A DNA stretch of 64,000 bases from Cloacibacterium rupense (GTDB taxonomy: Bacteria > Bacteroidota > Bacteroidia > Flavobacteriales > Weeksellaceae), in contig NZ_BMLV01000001.1 in assembly GCF_014645495.1 (NCBI RefSeq), forward strand, positions 810,410 through 874,409, in the 5' to 3' direction. Both the position numbers and the translations under genes were made by a program. Under the pieces are notes generated by a model that was not told where the DNA came from, ran no database searches, and worked only from the letters and a program-made list of their open reading frames with translations. Numbering within the stretch: the stretch's first letter is position 1; each line of letters opens with the position of its first letter. Positions 35,646 through 43,654 of the stretch are shown in pieces.

Positions 35646-37140
35646 AGTACAATTTTTTAAAAACTTCACCAAGATTATCAATTACATCACTTGGTTGCAT
35701 CGCTTCTTTTGAGAATTTTTCAGCAGCAAAATCAGCTGCTTTTCCGTGAAGCCATACTCCGAAAACACAAGCGTTTTTAGGCGAATAATTTTGAGCCAAA
35801 AGAGAAGCAATCATTCCCAAAAGAACATCTCCGCTTCCGCCTTTTGCCAAACCAGAATTGCCCGTAACATTATAAAAAACCTCGCCTTCTGGAGTTACAA
35901 TCTGTGTATGATGGTCTTTTAAAACAATAAAAATCTGTAATTCCTTAGCTTTTAGCTTCGCTAAATTTAATCTTTCAAAAGAGTTTTTGGTTTCGCCAAA
36001 AAGTCGAGCAAATTCTTTAGGATGAGGCGTAATGATAGAATTTCTCGGAATTAAATTCAGATTTTCTGAGTTTTTAGCTAAAATATTGAGGGCATCTGCA
36101 TCTAAAACCAATGGAAGAGAATAATTATTTAAAAATTCTAAAAATTTCTCTTCCATTTCGGGGTCTGTTCCCAATCCGGGACCAATTCCACAAATAAAAT
36201 CATTTTCTACTTCAAAATTTTGAATAAAATCTTTACCTCCGTATAAAAACATTGCTTCCGGACAAGATGTTTGTAGGATTTCATAACCACATTTCGGAGC
36301 GAGAATATAAGTTAGACCACTCCCTGTTCTCAAAGCCGATTTTGTAGCCAAAACCGCTGCTCCTATTTTCCCGAAACTACCTGCAATGATACACGTTTTG
36401 CCAAAATTTCCTTTATGAGAAAACTCGTTTCTGGGCAGATAAATTTCTCTAATTAAATCACCATCAATAGTGAAATTGCTTGTTTCTGTTACGTTAATAT
36501 ATTTTTGATGTAAACCTATATTTAAAATTTCAATTTTTCCGCAATATTTTCCAGTTTCGGGATGTAAAAATGCTTTCTTATAAAACTGAAAACTTAACGT
36601 ATAATCTGCTTTAAAAACCACTGCATCTGCCTCAATTATTTCATCACAAAATAAGCCCGAAGGAATATCTATAGAAATTTTAGTTCCTTTTGCGAAATTC
36701 ATTTTTTCGATGGTTTTAGCCAATTCTCCATCCAATTTTCTATTGAGTCCACTTCCAAAAACCGCATCAATAATTACCTCATTTTCAATAATTTCAGTTA
36801 AATAAAATTCTGAAAAATCTTTGATTTCAATTCCTGAAAGTTCTTTTAATAGATTAAAATTAACCTGAGCATCTTTAGAAAAATGCTCTTGAGACTTATT
36901 AATGTAAACCACAACATCAAAACTCAAATAATATAACATTCTGGCGATAGCAAAACCGTCTCCGCCATTATTACCATTTCCGCAAAAAATATGAATTTTT
37001 TGTTCAATATCTAGAATTTGAAAAAGAAAATCTGTGCATTTTTGAGCAGCTCTTTCCATCAAAAGAAGAGAAGAAACTGGTTCATTTTGAATGGTAAAAT
37101 CATCGCAAGCACGAATCTGAGAAGCAGTAAAAATTTTCAT
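35644..37140 (-). CDS. nnr: Bifunctional NAD(P)H-hydrate repair enzyme (epimerase and ADP/ATP-dependent dehydratase)
   Basis: 498 residues, normal for the fusion. The N-terminal YjeF_N domain (about 1-215) has CGNGNNGGDGFAIARML, the Rossmann-like epimerase loop. The C-terminal ribokinase-like domain (about 225-498) has CGIGPGLGTDPEM, PLVLDADALN, TPHPKEFARL and GGSGDVLLGMIASLL with the catalytic Asp. It repairs hydrated NADH and NADPH in the cytoplasm. Confidence 0.96.
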   Translation of the reverse strand: MKIFTASQIRACDDFTIQNEPVSSLLLMERAAQKCTDFLFQILDIEQKIHIFCGNGNNGGDGFAIARMLYYLSFDVVVYINKSQEHFSKDAQVNFNLLKELSGIEIKDFSEFYLTEIIENEVIIDAVFGSGLNRKLDGELAKTIEKMNFAKGTKISIDIPSGLFCDEIIEADAVVFKADYTLSFQFYKKAFLHPETGKYCGKIEILNIGLHQKYINVTETSNFTIDGDLIREIYLPRNEFSHKGNFGKTCIIAGSFGKIGAAVLATKSALRTGSGLTYILAPKCGYEILQTSCPEAMFLYGGKDFIQNFEVENDFICGIGPGLGTDPEMEEKFLEFLNNYSLPLVLDADALNILAKNSENLNLIPRNSIITPHPKEFARLFGETKNSFERLNLAKLKAKELQIFIVLKDHHTQIVTPEGEVFYNVTGNSGLAKGGSGDVLLGMIASLLAQNYSPKNACVFGVWLHGKAADFAAEKFSKEAMQPSDVIDNLGEVFKKLY

Positions 37141-37251
37141 TGTGAAATATACTTATACAAATTTACACATTTGGAAAAATATAAACTTCAATAAAAATTT
37201 AATTTTTAACAAAAAAAGTAAACGAAAATAATGCAATTAATTATTTTTTTA

Positions 37252-37259
37252 TACTTTTG
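37252..37259 (+). promoter_or_regulatory. Probable -7 box for mscL
   Basis: TACTTTTG matches TAnnTTTG, 21 nt before the ATG at 37281. No clear -33 element. Confidence 0.4.
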
Positions 37260-37280
37260 TTAAAATAACACACTTGAAAT

Positions 37281-37661
37281 ATGGGACTTGTAAAAGAATT
37301 TAAAGAATTTATTGCAAAAGGAAATGCAATGGATTTAGCAGTGGGAGTAATCATTGGTGCTGCATTTGGTAAAATTGTAAGTTCATTGGTAGATGACGTA
37401 ATTACTCCAGCCTTATTAAAACCAGCTCTAAAGGCTGCAAACTTAGAAAAAATTCAAGAATTAAAAACAGATGGAGGAATTTTGTATGGAAATTTTTTAG
37501 CAGCTGTACTTAGCTTTCTAATCATTTCATTTGTAATTTTCTTGTTGGTAAAAGGAATCAATAGTTTAAAGAAAAAAGATGAACCTGCACCTGCTGCACC
37601 TACCGGGCCAACTCAAGAAGAACTATTAGCAGAAATTAGAGATTTACTCAAAAATAAATAA
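37281..37661 (+). CDS. mscL: Large-conductance mechanosensitive channel
   Basis: 126 residues. KEFKEFIAKGNAMDLAVGVI and GAAFGKIVSSLVDDVITP are the amphipathic N-terminal helix and TM1 of MscL; TM2 is ILYGNFLAAVLSFLIISFVIF, followed by a Pro/Ala-rich linker and a C-terminal helix (EELLAEIRDLLKNK). It opens under osmotic down-shock. Confidence 0.97.
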   Translation: MGLVKEFKEFIAKGNAMDLAVGVIIGAAFGKIVSSLVDDVITPALLKPALKAANLEKIQELKTDGGILYGNFLAAVLSFLIISFVIFLLVKGINSLKKKDEPAPAAPTGPTQEELLAEIRDLLKNK

Positions 37662-37669
37662 CAAGCAAG

Positions 37670-37695
37670 AAGCTCCGAAAAATCGGAGCTTTTAC
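37670..37695 (+). terminator. Intrinsic terminator after mscL
   Basis: AAGCTCCGA, loop AAAA, TCGGAGCTT (37670-37691), then T-rich DNA. Nine base pairs, perfect. Confidence 0.8.
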
Positions 37696-37707
37696 TTTTA
37701 TATACTT

Positions 37708-37944
37708 TTAAATACTGCGGAGATAATTATAGATTTCATCTTTTAGGTGAACTCTTTTTTTCCTAAGATCTGTAAGATGTTCGTCTGTGGTGTGATTTTG
37801 TTCACCGTCTTCGTAATGCTCTATCAAGGCATTTACCTCTTCATAATTTACATAAAGTTTTAGGAATTTTTGATCTGAAATTTTCAACTCTGAGATTTTG
37901 TCTGTAAATTCAGGAAATTCGTGGGTAATCGTGTGGTGTTCCAT
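37708..37944 (-). CDS. YdcH/DUF465-family small coiled protein
   Basis: 78 residues, mostly helical and charged. HEFPEFTDKISELKISDQKF and LRKKRVHLKDEIYNYL fit the DUF465 pattern (FPE near the start, H/K-rich ending helix). A small cytoplasmic protein of unknown role. Alone between mscL and the transglutaminase operon. Confidence 0.85.
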   Translation of the reverse strand: MEHHTITHEFPEFTDKISELKISDQKFLKLYVNYEEVNALIEHYEDGEQNHTTDEHLTDLRKKRVHLKDEIYNYLRSI

Positions 37945-38049
37945 AACTTTTAAGTTTTAAGTGAATTAAACTCTTTTTAGTACACTAAAGTTAGGAAATA
38001 TTACTCAATTATCTTTTATGAAAATTGTCACTATATTTTATCATTAAAT

Positions 38050-39045
38050 CTACTGTTGTTGTTGTTGCTGTTGCATTTGCATATGTCGCCAGTAAGAATT
38101 GTTATTTTCTACCGTTTCCGGAATTTCGTTTATGCTTACAAAAGACGGTTTTTCTACTCTATCACTGAAAAAATCATTGTAAATTGCAGAAATATGACTA
38201 TCTGTATTTTCCACAACCACCGTAACTTCTAATCTATGCTCTAAATTTCCTTTGTAAATTCCTTTAACTGGCGTGCAATCGTGAAAATCTTTACCAACCG
38301 CCAATCTTACGTGCCTATCAGAAACCAAACAATTGTTGGTAGGATCTATCCCAATCCAACCGTAAGTTGGTAAAAAAACTTCTACCCAAGCGTGAGTAGC
38401 GCCTTCACCTCTTAAATCGTGATTTTTAGGACAAATGTAACCACTTACATATCTTGAAGGCAGCCCTACAATTTGCAACATTTCTAATAATAAATGTGCA
38501 AAATCTTGACAAACACCAGCTTTTAAACTCCAAATTTCGTCAATATTTGTTTCAATAGTAGTAACGCCTTGTTTGTAGGTGAAATTTTCAAAAATATATT
38601 TTGAAATATTAAAAGCATTCTCAAAAACGGGTTTTCCTTTATCAACCAGAGAGTTCACCACTTCTGTAATTTCTTTTTTATAATCAAAATCTTCTATTTC
38701 TAGGAAATCTTTCAAAGTAAAATCGTTTTTTAAGTTTTCTATTTCTTTCCATTGTTCTGATGGAGAAATTTCTAAAACAGGTTCTTCTATCGGAATTACC
38801 TCTACCACAATATTAGACTGAATGCTTAATTCTGAATGAGGTTTAAGAATATTAAAAACCCCTAATTGATTGAAATAATGATCTTTAAAAACCTCAATAC
38901 TCGGAGAATCTGTAATTCTAATCGATTGAAAATGCAATGTCTGATGCAAATCTTGGATAGGATATAGCATTATTTGATTAATAGACTCATAAACAGGAGA
39001 ATTGTAAAAATAATGCGTGATATGTTTAATTTTATACTTTGCCAT
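38050..39045 (-). CDS. Transglutaminase-like cysteine protease with poly-Gln tail
   Basis: 331 residues. An N-terminal bacterial transglutaminase-associated domain (YKIKHITHYFYNSPVYESIN), then the catalytic core: SLKAGVCQDFAHLLLEML (Cys), ATHAWVEVFLP (His) and GIDPTNN (Asp). The C-terminus ends in MQMQ and seven more Gln, encoded by a CAA/CAG run, a likely slippage site. It is the last gene of a three-gene operon (ATP-grasp, alpha-E, transglutaminase) that is widely conserved; the group is thought to make or process an unknown peptide, but the product is not known. Confidence 0.92.
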   Translation of the reverse strand: MAKYKIKHITHYFYNSPVYESINQIMLYPIQDLHQTLHFQSIRITDSPSIEVFKDHYFNQLGVFNILKPHSELSIQSNIVVEVIPIEEPVLEISPSEQWKEIENLKNDFTLKDFLEIEDFDYKKEITEVVNSLVDKGKPVFENAFNISKYIFENFTYKQGVTTIETNIDEIWSLKAGVCQDFAHLLLEMLQIVGLPSRYVSGYICPKNHDLRGEGATHAWVEVFLPTYGWIGIDPTNNCLVSDRHVRLAVGKDFHDCTPVKGIYKGNLEHRLEVTVVVENTDSHISAIYNDFFSDRVEKPSFVSINEIPETVENNNSYWRHMQMQQQQQQQ

Positions 39046-39048
39046 AAT

Positions 39049-39987
39049 TTATAAATAACCGAAATAAAATTTAGAAAATAAATTGGATAAATAACTGATG
39101 TCTTCTTCGATGTCTTCTAGATAAAGAAGCAGTTTTTTGCCGTCTTCCATATCTGGTTTAGAATATTGAAATTTACTGAGAATCTTCCCAACTTCGAACT
39201 GAACGGTATTAAAAGCTTCCACCGTAGAATCTTCTCTAATCTTTTCTAATCTTGTTTTAATTCTATTGAGTGCATAATAGACAGAATTGGTGAAAATTGG
39301 ATTAAAAAGAACGTAATTTATAATGTTCTGAACCGTAAGTTCGCCTCTGTACGTTTTATTGTACAATTCATATCCTGATAAGGAATAAAGAAGATACCTG
39401 AAAGAAGTGACCTCTTGTTCATTGGTAATTTTATAATCTATTTCTTTGATTTTTAATGACAAAATCTTTAGCGTTTGCAAAGCTTGTTCTATATGCCTGC
39501 CAATACTCATAAAAGAATAACCTACACCTCTATCCATCGTTGTATTTATCATCCCAACATACAATACAGATTGTTGCAATATAGAATCCATCACATCTAC
39601 TGAATCTTGATATTTTAGCTGCTTTTTGATTTTATCATTCCTCACGAAATGGTAAAAATTATTCAAAGTTTGCCACATTTCTTTAGTAATATGATCTTGC
39701 GAAGCTCTTGCATTTTCTCTAGCGTAGAAAATATTATTGATAATAGAAGAAGGATTGTCTTTATCAGTAATGAGATAAATTAAAGCATCAGAATAAGCCC
39801 AATCATTTATATCATCATTTTTTAAAACATCTTTGCTTCCATATTGTTCTACTATAAATTTCCAGTTGTCTTTTATGGCATTATCTTGAAGTGCTACGTA
39901 ATTGGTTTGTAATAATTTTATTTCAGATTTTGTACGTTCCATATATCTGGACATCCAAAAAATTGAATCCGCTACTCTACTCAGCAT
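39049..39987 (-). CDS. Alpha-E domain protein (DUF403)
   Basis: 312 residues, all-helical. MLSRVADSIFWMSRYMERTKSEIKLL is the diagnostic N-terminus; MDRGVGYSFMSIGRHIEQAL in the middle is also typical. It is 3 nt upstream of the transglutaminase gene. Function unknown beyond association with the ATP-grasp enzyme. Confidence 0.94.
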   Translation of the reverse strand: MLSRVADSIFWMSRYMERTKSEIKLLQTNYVALQDNAIKDNWKFIVEQYGSKDVLKNDDINDWAYSDALIYLITDKDNPSSIINNIFYARENARASQDHITKEMWQTLNNFYHFVRNDKIKKQLKYQDSVDVMDSILQQSVLYVGMINTTMDRGVGYSFMSIGRHIEQALQTLKILSLKIKEIDYKITNEQEVTSFRYLLYSLSGYELYNKTYRGELTVQNIINYVLFNPIFTNSVYYALNRIKTRLEKIREDSTVEAFNTVQFEVGKILSKFQYSKPDMEDGKKLLLYLEDIEEDISYLSNLFSKFYFGYL

Positions 39988-40013
39988 ATTTTTAGTTTAA
40001 ATGTAGTTAGTAA

Positions 40014-40090
40014 TTTGGTATTTGGTACTTGGTACTTGGTATTTAGTATTGGGCGTTTTGCATTTTGTACTTTTTACTTCGTACTTTGTA
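40014..40090. repeat. Heptanucleotide tandem array, 11 units (consensus YTTKGTA)
   Basis: Eleven consecutive 7-bp units: TTTGGTA twice, CTTGGTA twice, TTTAGTA, TTGGGCG, TTTTGCA, TTTTGTA, CTTTTTA, CTTCGTA, CTTTGTA. The period is exact over 77 bp while units diverge, which shows expansion and then drift. It fills most of the 110-nt gap between the ATP-grasp and alpha-E genes inside their operon. Confidence 0.9.
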
Positions 40091-40097
40091 ATTTAAT

Positions 40098-41546
40098 TTA
40101 TTCGCTTAAAACCCAAGTATCTTTACTGCCGCCACCTTGAGAAGAATTCACCACCAAAGAACCTTCTTTTAGTGCAACTCTGGTTAAACCTCCAGGAACG
40201 ATATCAATTCCTCTAGGTCCGTACAAAGCAAAAGGCCTTAGATCTACTCTTCTTGGCGAAAGTTCATTATTAATAAAACAAGGAGATGATGATAAATTGA
40301 TAATAGGTTGAGCAATAAAATCTCTAGGATTTTCGGTAATTGCTTTTTTGAAATCATTGATTTGTTCGTCTGTTGCGCTGTTTCCTATCAACATTCCGTA
40401 ACCACCACTTCCGTTGGTACGCTTTATCACCATATCATTCATTTTCCCGAAAACCATTTCTCTATAATCTTCGTTTTCCATATGGTAAGTTGGTACATTA
40501 TTAAGAATCGGCGTTTCGTTAAGGTAATATCTAATCATATCTGGAACATAGGCGTAGATTGCTTTATCATCTGAAACTCCATTACCAATGGCATTTACAA
40601 TATTCACATTTCCTGCTCTGTAAGCCCAATACAAACCTGCAACCCCTAACTGACTGTCTGGACGGAAAACCAAAGGATCTAAAAATTCATCATCTACTCT
40701 TCTGTAAATAACATCTACCTGCACCAAACCTCTGGTTGTTTTTTTGTAAACTTTAAGATTATCTACCACTAAATCTCTACCTTCCACCAATTCTATTCCC
40801 ATTAATTTAGCAAGAGTAGAATGCTCAAAATAAGCAGAATTATAAATTCCTGGGGTTAACAAAACCACTTCTGGCTTACTTGTTTGTAAATTAGAAAGTT
40901 CTAGCAAATTTTTAAGCAATAAATCAGGGTAATTTCTTACAGGTTGTACCTTATTATTTCTCAATGCATTAGGGAAAATTCTATTGCTAATATTTCTATT
41001 TTCGAGCATATAAGAAACTCCTGAAGGTGTTCTGAGGTTATCTTCCAAAACATAATATTGTCCGTCATTAGATCTAATTAAATCTACACCAGCAATATGC
41101 GTATAAACATTATAAGGAACATCAACACCTACCATTTGCTTGAGAAAATACGGACAAGAATACACCAATTCCGCAGGAATAATGCCATCTTTTATGATGA
41201 ATTGCCCGTGATAAACATCTTTCAAAAAAATATTTAATGCTTTAAGTCTCTGCTTAATTCCTTCTTCTATAGTTCGCCATTCTTTTTGCTCAATAATTCT
41301 CGGAATTACATCAAAAGGAAAAATCTTTTCGATACCTTCTCCGTTATCATAAACGGTAAAAGTAATTCCCTGAGTCATAAAAAGTTTTTTAGCCAACTCA
41401 TTTCTATTGGCCAATTCTTCTTTGCCCATTTGTTTTAAACCATTAAGAAAAAGTTCATAATGCTCTCTTACACCATCACGAGAAAACATCTCGTCCCAAA
41501 CCTTGTCTGACCCATTATAATCAGTTTTAAAATCTTCAAAAATCAT
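40098..41546 (-). CDS. Circularly permuted ATP-grasp protein (DUF404/DUF407)
   Basis: 482 residues. GITFTVYDNGEGIEKIFPFD, GVDLIRSNDGQYYVLEDN, RTPSGVSYMLENR, GNGVSDDKAIYAYVPDMIRY and VIKRTNGSGGYGML are the recurring motifs of this family; the last is the ATP-binding loop. Predicted peptide or amide ligase. First gene of the operon with alpha-E and transglutaminase proteins. A palindrome (41561-41579) lies 15 nt upstream. Confidence 0.94.
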   Translation of the reverse strand: MIFEDFKTDYNGSDKVWDEMFSRDGVREHYELFLNGLKQMGKEELANRNELAKKLFMTQGITFTVYDNGEGIEKIFPFDVIPRIIEQKEWRTIEEGIKQRLKALNIFLKDVYHGQFIIKDGIIPAELVYSCPYFLKQMVGVDVPYNVYTHIAGVDLIRSNDGQYYVLEDNLRTPSGVSYMLENRNISNRIFPNALRNNKVQPVRNYPDLLLKNLLELSNLQTSKPEVVLLTPGIYNSAYFEHSTLAKLMGIELVEGRDLVVDNLKVYKKTTRGLVQVDVIYRRVDDEFLDPLVFRPDSQLGVAGLYWAYRAGNVNIVNAIGNGVSDDKAIYAYVPDMIRYYLNETPILNNVPTYHMENEDYREMVFGKMNDMVIKRTNGSGGYGMLIGNSATDEQINDFKKAITENPRDFIAQPIINLSSSPCFINNELSPRRVDLRPFALYGPRGIDIVPGGLTRVALKEGSLVVNSSQGGGSKDTWVLSE

Positions 41547-41560
41547 ACATTTGTGATTTA

Positions 41561-41579
41561 ACCCTATTTAAAATAGGGT
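41561..41579. promoter_or_regulatory. Palindrome upstream of the ATP-grasp operon
   Basis: ACCCTATTT-A-AAATAGGGT, a perfect 19-nt palindrome. Fourteen bases of it (CCCTATTTAAAATA) recur at 46739-46752 upstream of the amino acid permease. It may be an operator. Not followed by a T run, so not a terminator. Confidence 0.4.
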
Positions 41580-41694
41580 AATTATTGATAAAATTAATAA
41601 AATTTATCAAATAACCCTTATTTTAAAGCGATTAATTTATATTTTTTTTGAAATTTATTAATTACATCCCTAAAAAAACGCTCTTAAAAACAAA

Positions 41695-41717
41695 AAAACT
41701 TCCAAAAAGGAAGTTTT
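41695..41717 (-). terminator. Intrinsic terminator after tRNA-Arg
   Basis: AAAACTTCC, loop AAAAA, GGAAGTTTT; on the minus strand a T run follows, three nucleotides past the tRNA 3' end. Confidence 0.8.
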
Positions 41718-41720
41718 ATG

Positions 41721-41792
41721 TGACCGCAGAAGGATTCGAACCCTCACTGTCGGAGCCGAAATCCGAAGTTCTATCCATTAAACTATGCAGCC
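41721..41792 (-). tRNA. tRNA-Arg, anticodon UCG
   Basis: Minus strand cloverleaf: acceptor GGCTGCA / TGCGGTC (with G-U pairs), D arm around GTTTAATGGATAGAAC, anticodon stem TCGGA/TCCGA with loop TTTCGGC giving anticodon TCG at 41759-41757, and T arm GAGGG-TTCGAAT-CCTTC. CCA is not encoded. It decodes CGA. A hairpin terminator follows directly. Confidence 0.92.
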
Positions 41793-41798
41793 TATTTT

Positions 41799-41819
41799 AT
41801 TTACGATTTATGATTTACG
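41799..41819. repeat. Heptanucleotide array (ATTTACG, 3 units) upstream of tRNA-Arg
   Basis: ATTTACG, ATTTATG, ATTTACG in exact 7-bp phase, followed by decayed ATTTTAA. It lies just 5' of the tRNA (minus strand), between it and the barrel gene. The rest of the 41547-41866 stretch holds the palindrome, terminator and tRNA already listed. Confidence 0.75.
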
Positions 41820-41866
41820 ATTTTAAATTCTTTAATTTTGAGAATGCAAAAATAAGTTCTTCTTCA

Positions 41867-43627
41867 TTAAAAAGCAATTCTAATACCGCCTAAAACTTGC
41901 GCTCCTAGAACTTTATAACCTAAATAATGTTCGTATTTTTTGTTCAAAAGATTATTTCCCATCACAAAAACCGTAAAGTTTTTATTGATTTTATAATCAG
42001 CATTTAGATTTAAATCCAAGTAAGATGGTAAAGATTTTTTAACATTTTCCTGCATCGAAAAATATGGAAAAGTAGTTACTACACTATAAGAATTAGTGGT
42101 TCTTTCCGTTACAAAAATTCCTTTGAAACCAAGATTTAGCTTTCTGTCTAACAAAGAATATTTAGCGCCAAAAGTAGATTGCAAAACTGGTTTGTAATAC
42201 ACTTCGTTTAGATTTTTCAAATTAAATTTCATAAAATGAAGTTCCGTATCTAAAACCAAATTCTGCAAAGGAAAATATTGCACACTTCCTTTCACTTCAC
42301 TCAAAGTTCCGTCATCATAAATTGCAGAAAAATTATTCGCAAAATTATAAGCAGAACGATTAAGCGTATTGTTGAAATCAAACAAATTGTTGGCTTTGAA
42401 AAACTGTGCATTTTTCAATTGACTAAAACCTGCATTCACATCATATTTCAAATCCTGATCAATGTCTCCTTTCAAACCAAAATAAAAATGATATTTGGTT
42501 TCTGTAGGTTTCAAAACCAAATCCGAAACAAGAAATGAATTTTGTTGGAGCAAATTAGAATAAGAATTCAACTGAACTCCGCCATCAATTCCTGCGTAGA
42601 ATTTATATTGTTCTGTAGCTTCGTAAAGCACTTCTGCATAAGGAAACCATCGGAAATTGTTGGTTTTAGTTTCCGCTGTATTTTTATCCGAAATTTTAGA
42701 ATTCACAAAAGAAAAATCTGAACCAATTGCCAAATATGAATTGCCTTTGTAGAAAGAAATTTTAGGCTTCAAACTCGTAACTAAATATTGCGATTGGTTT
42801 TGATTCAGTAATTCAAAAGTTGATTTTTGGGTAGAAAGTTTCACGCCTAAATCTGCATTGATTTTGGTATTTTCTTCTGCTAAAAACGGTAAATCGTATT
42901 TAGAAAAATTAATTTGAGCTTCCCCAGAATTTTCCTTGGCATCGAAATGATCCGTCAATAACGAAGATTTAAATCGAACATCATTAATCCAATTATTTTT
43001 AAAAAAATCATAATATCCATTGATTTTCAATTCATTGTAACTTTGTTTCAAATCAATATCAGCAGCTGGTTGAAGTGCATAAATTCCGTAATAATTGTAA
43101 TTATGATTACCAAAATCTGCCGTAATATTGAATTTACCTGTTTCTGTAGTAGAATTGATAAACGCAGCCACATTGAAATCACTTTGCTTGGAACTCCAAG
43201 GAAATTCCTTTTTCAAACCATTGGTAGAAAGTCCGTGAAGATCTACGCCAACCTCTGTGTCTTTATTAATTTCGTAAGAGATATTTCCGTCTGCCAAAAA
43301 TTTAGAATAGTTGCCATAACCAACCTGAAAATAGTTTCGCTGACTATCATTATTGAATTTCGGAGAAATATCTTCACCTTCAATAGTAGAAGTTTTGAAA
43401 TCTGAAACCGCAGGAACATTGGTAATTTTGTAATCCACAGGTTCTTGCTCTTTTTCTTTCGGAGGATAATTTTTCTCTGTTTCTACCGAAGTTTTTTTCT
43501 TTTCGATTTTCTTCACTTCAGGTTCGCGTTTTCTATCGAGAATCAGTCTTTCTTCTTTGATTTGAGCCAAAGAAAACTGCGAAATTCCTACTAAAACGAA
43601 AGATAATATTTTTATGTTTTTGTTCAT
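41867..43627 (-). CDS. TonB-receptor-like outer-membrane beta-barrel protein
   Basis: 586 residues. Signal peptide to about residue 21, then a lysine/glutamate-rich linker (about 22-65), then beta-strand-rich sequence to a terminal LGGIRIAF. NADYKINKNFTVFVMGNNLLNKKYEHYLGY is a typical late-barrel segment of TonB receptors, but I see no plug domain, so this is a plugless relative. It is 27 nt downstream of a large TPR protein and probably works with it at the outer membrane. Confidence 0.8.
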   Translation of the reverse strand: MNKNIKILSFVLVGISQFSLAQIKEERLILDRKREPEVKKIEKKKTSVETEKNYPPKEKEQEPVDYKITNVPAVSDFKTSTIEGEDISPKFNNDSQRNYFQVGYGNYSKFLADGNISYEINKDTEVGVDLHGLSTNGLKKEFPWSSKQSDFNVAAFINSTTETGKFNITADFGNHNYNYYGIYALQPAADIDLKQSYNELKINGYYDFFKNNWINDVRFKSSLLTDHFDAKENSGEAQINFSKYDLPFLAEENTKINADLGVKLSTQKSTFELLNQNQSQYLVTSLKPKISFYKGNSYLAIGSDFSFVNSKISDKNTAETKTNNFRWFPYAEVLYEATEQYKFYAGIDGGVQLNSYSNLLQQNSFLVSDLVLKPTETKYHFYFGLKGDIDQDLKYDVNAGFSQLKNAQFFKANNLFDFNNTLNRSAYNFANNFSAIYDDGTLSEVKGSVQYFPLQNLVLDTELHFMKFNLKNLNEVYYKPVLQSTFGAKYSLLDRKLNLGFKGIFVTERTTNSYSVVTTFPYFSMQENVKKSLPSYLDLNLNADYKINKNFTVFVMGNNLLNKKYEHYLGYKVLGAQVLGGIRIAF

Positions 43628-43654
43628 TTTTTAAAAGTTAAATTAATTATCAAA

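Noticed and set aside
41648-41893. A possible plus-strand protein-coding frame of about 80 codons
   Set aside because: It is the antisense of tRNA-Arg and its terminator plus repeat DNA; the AEGFEPS-like text is the usual translation of a tRNA complement.
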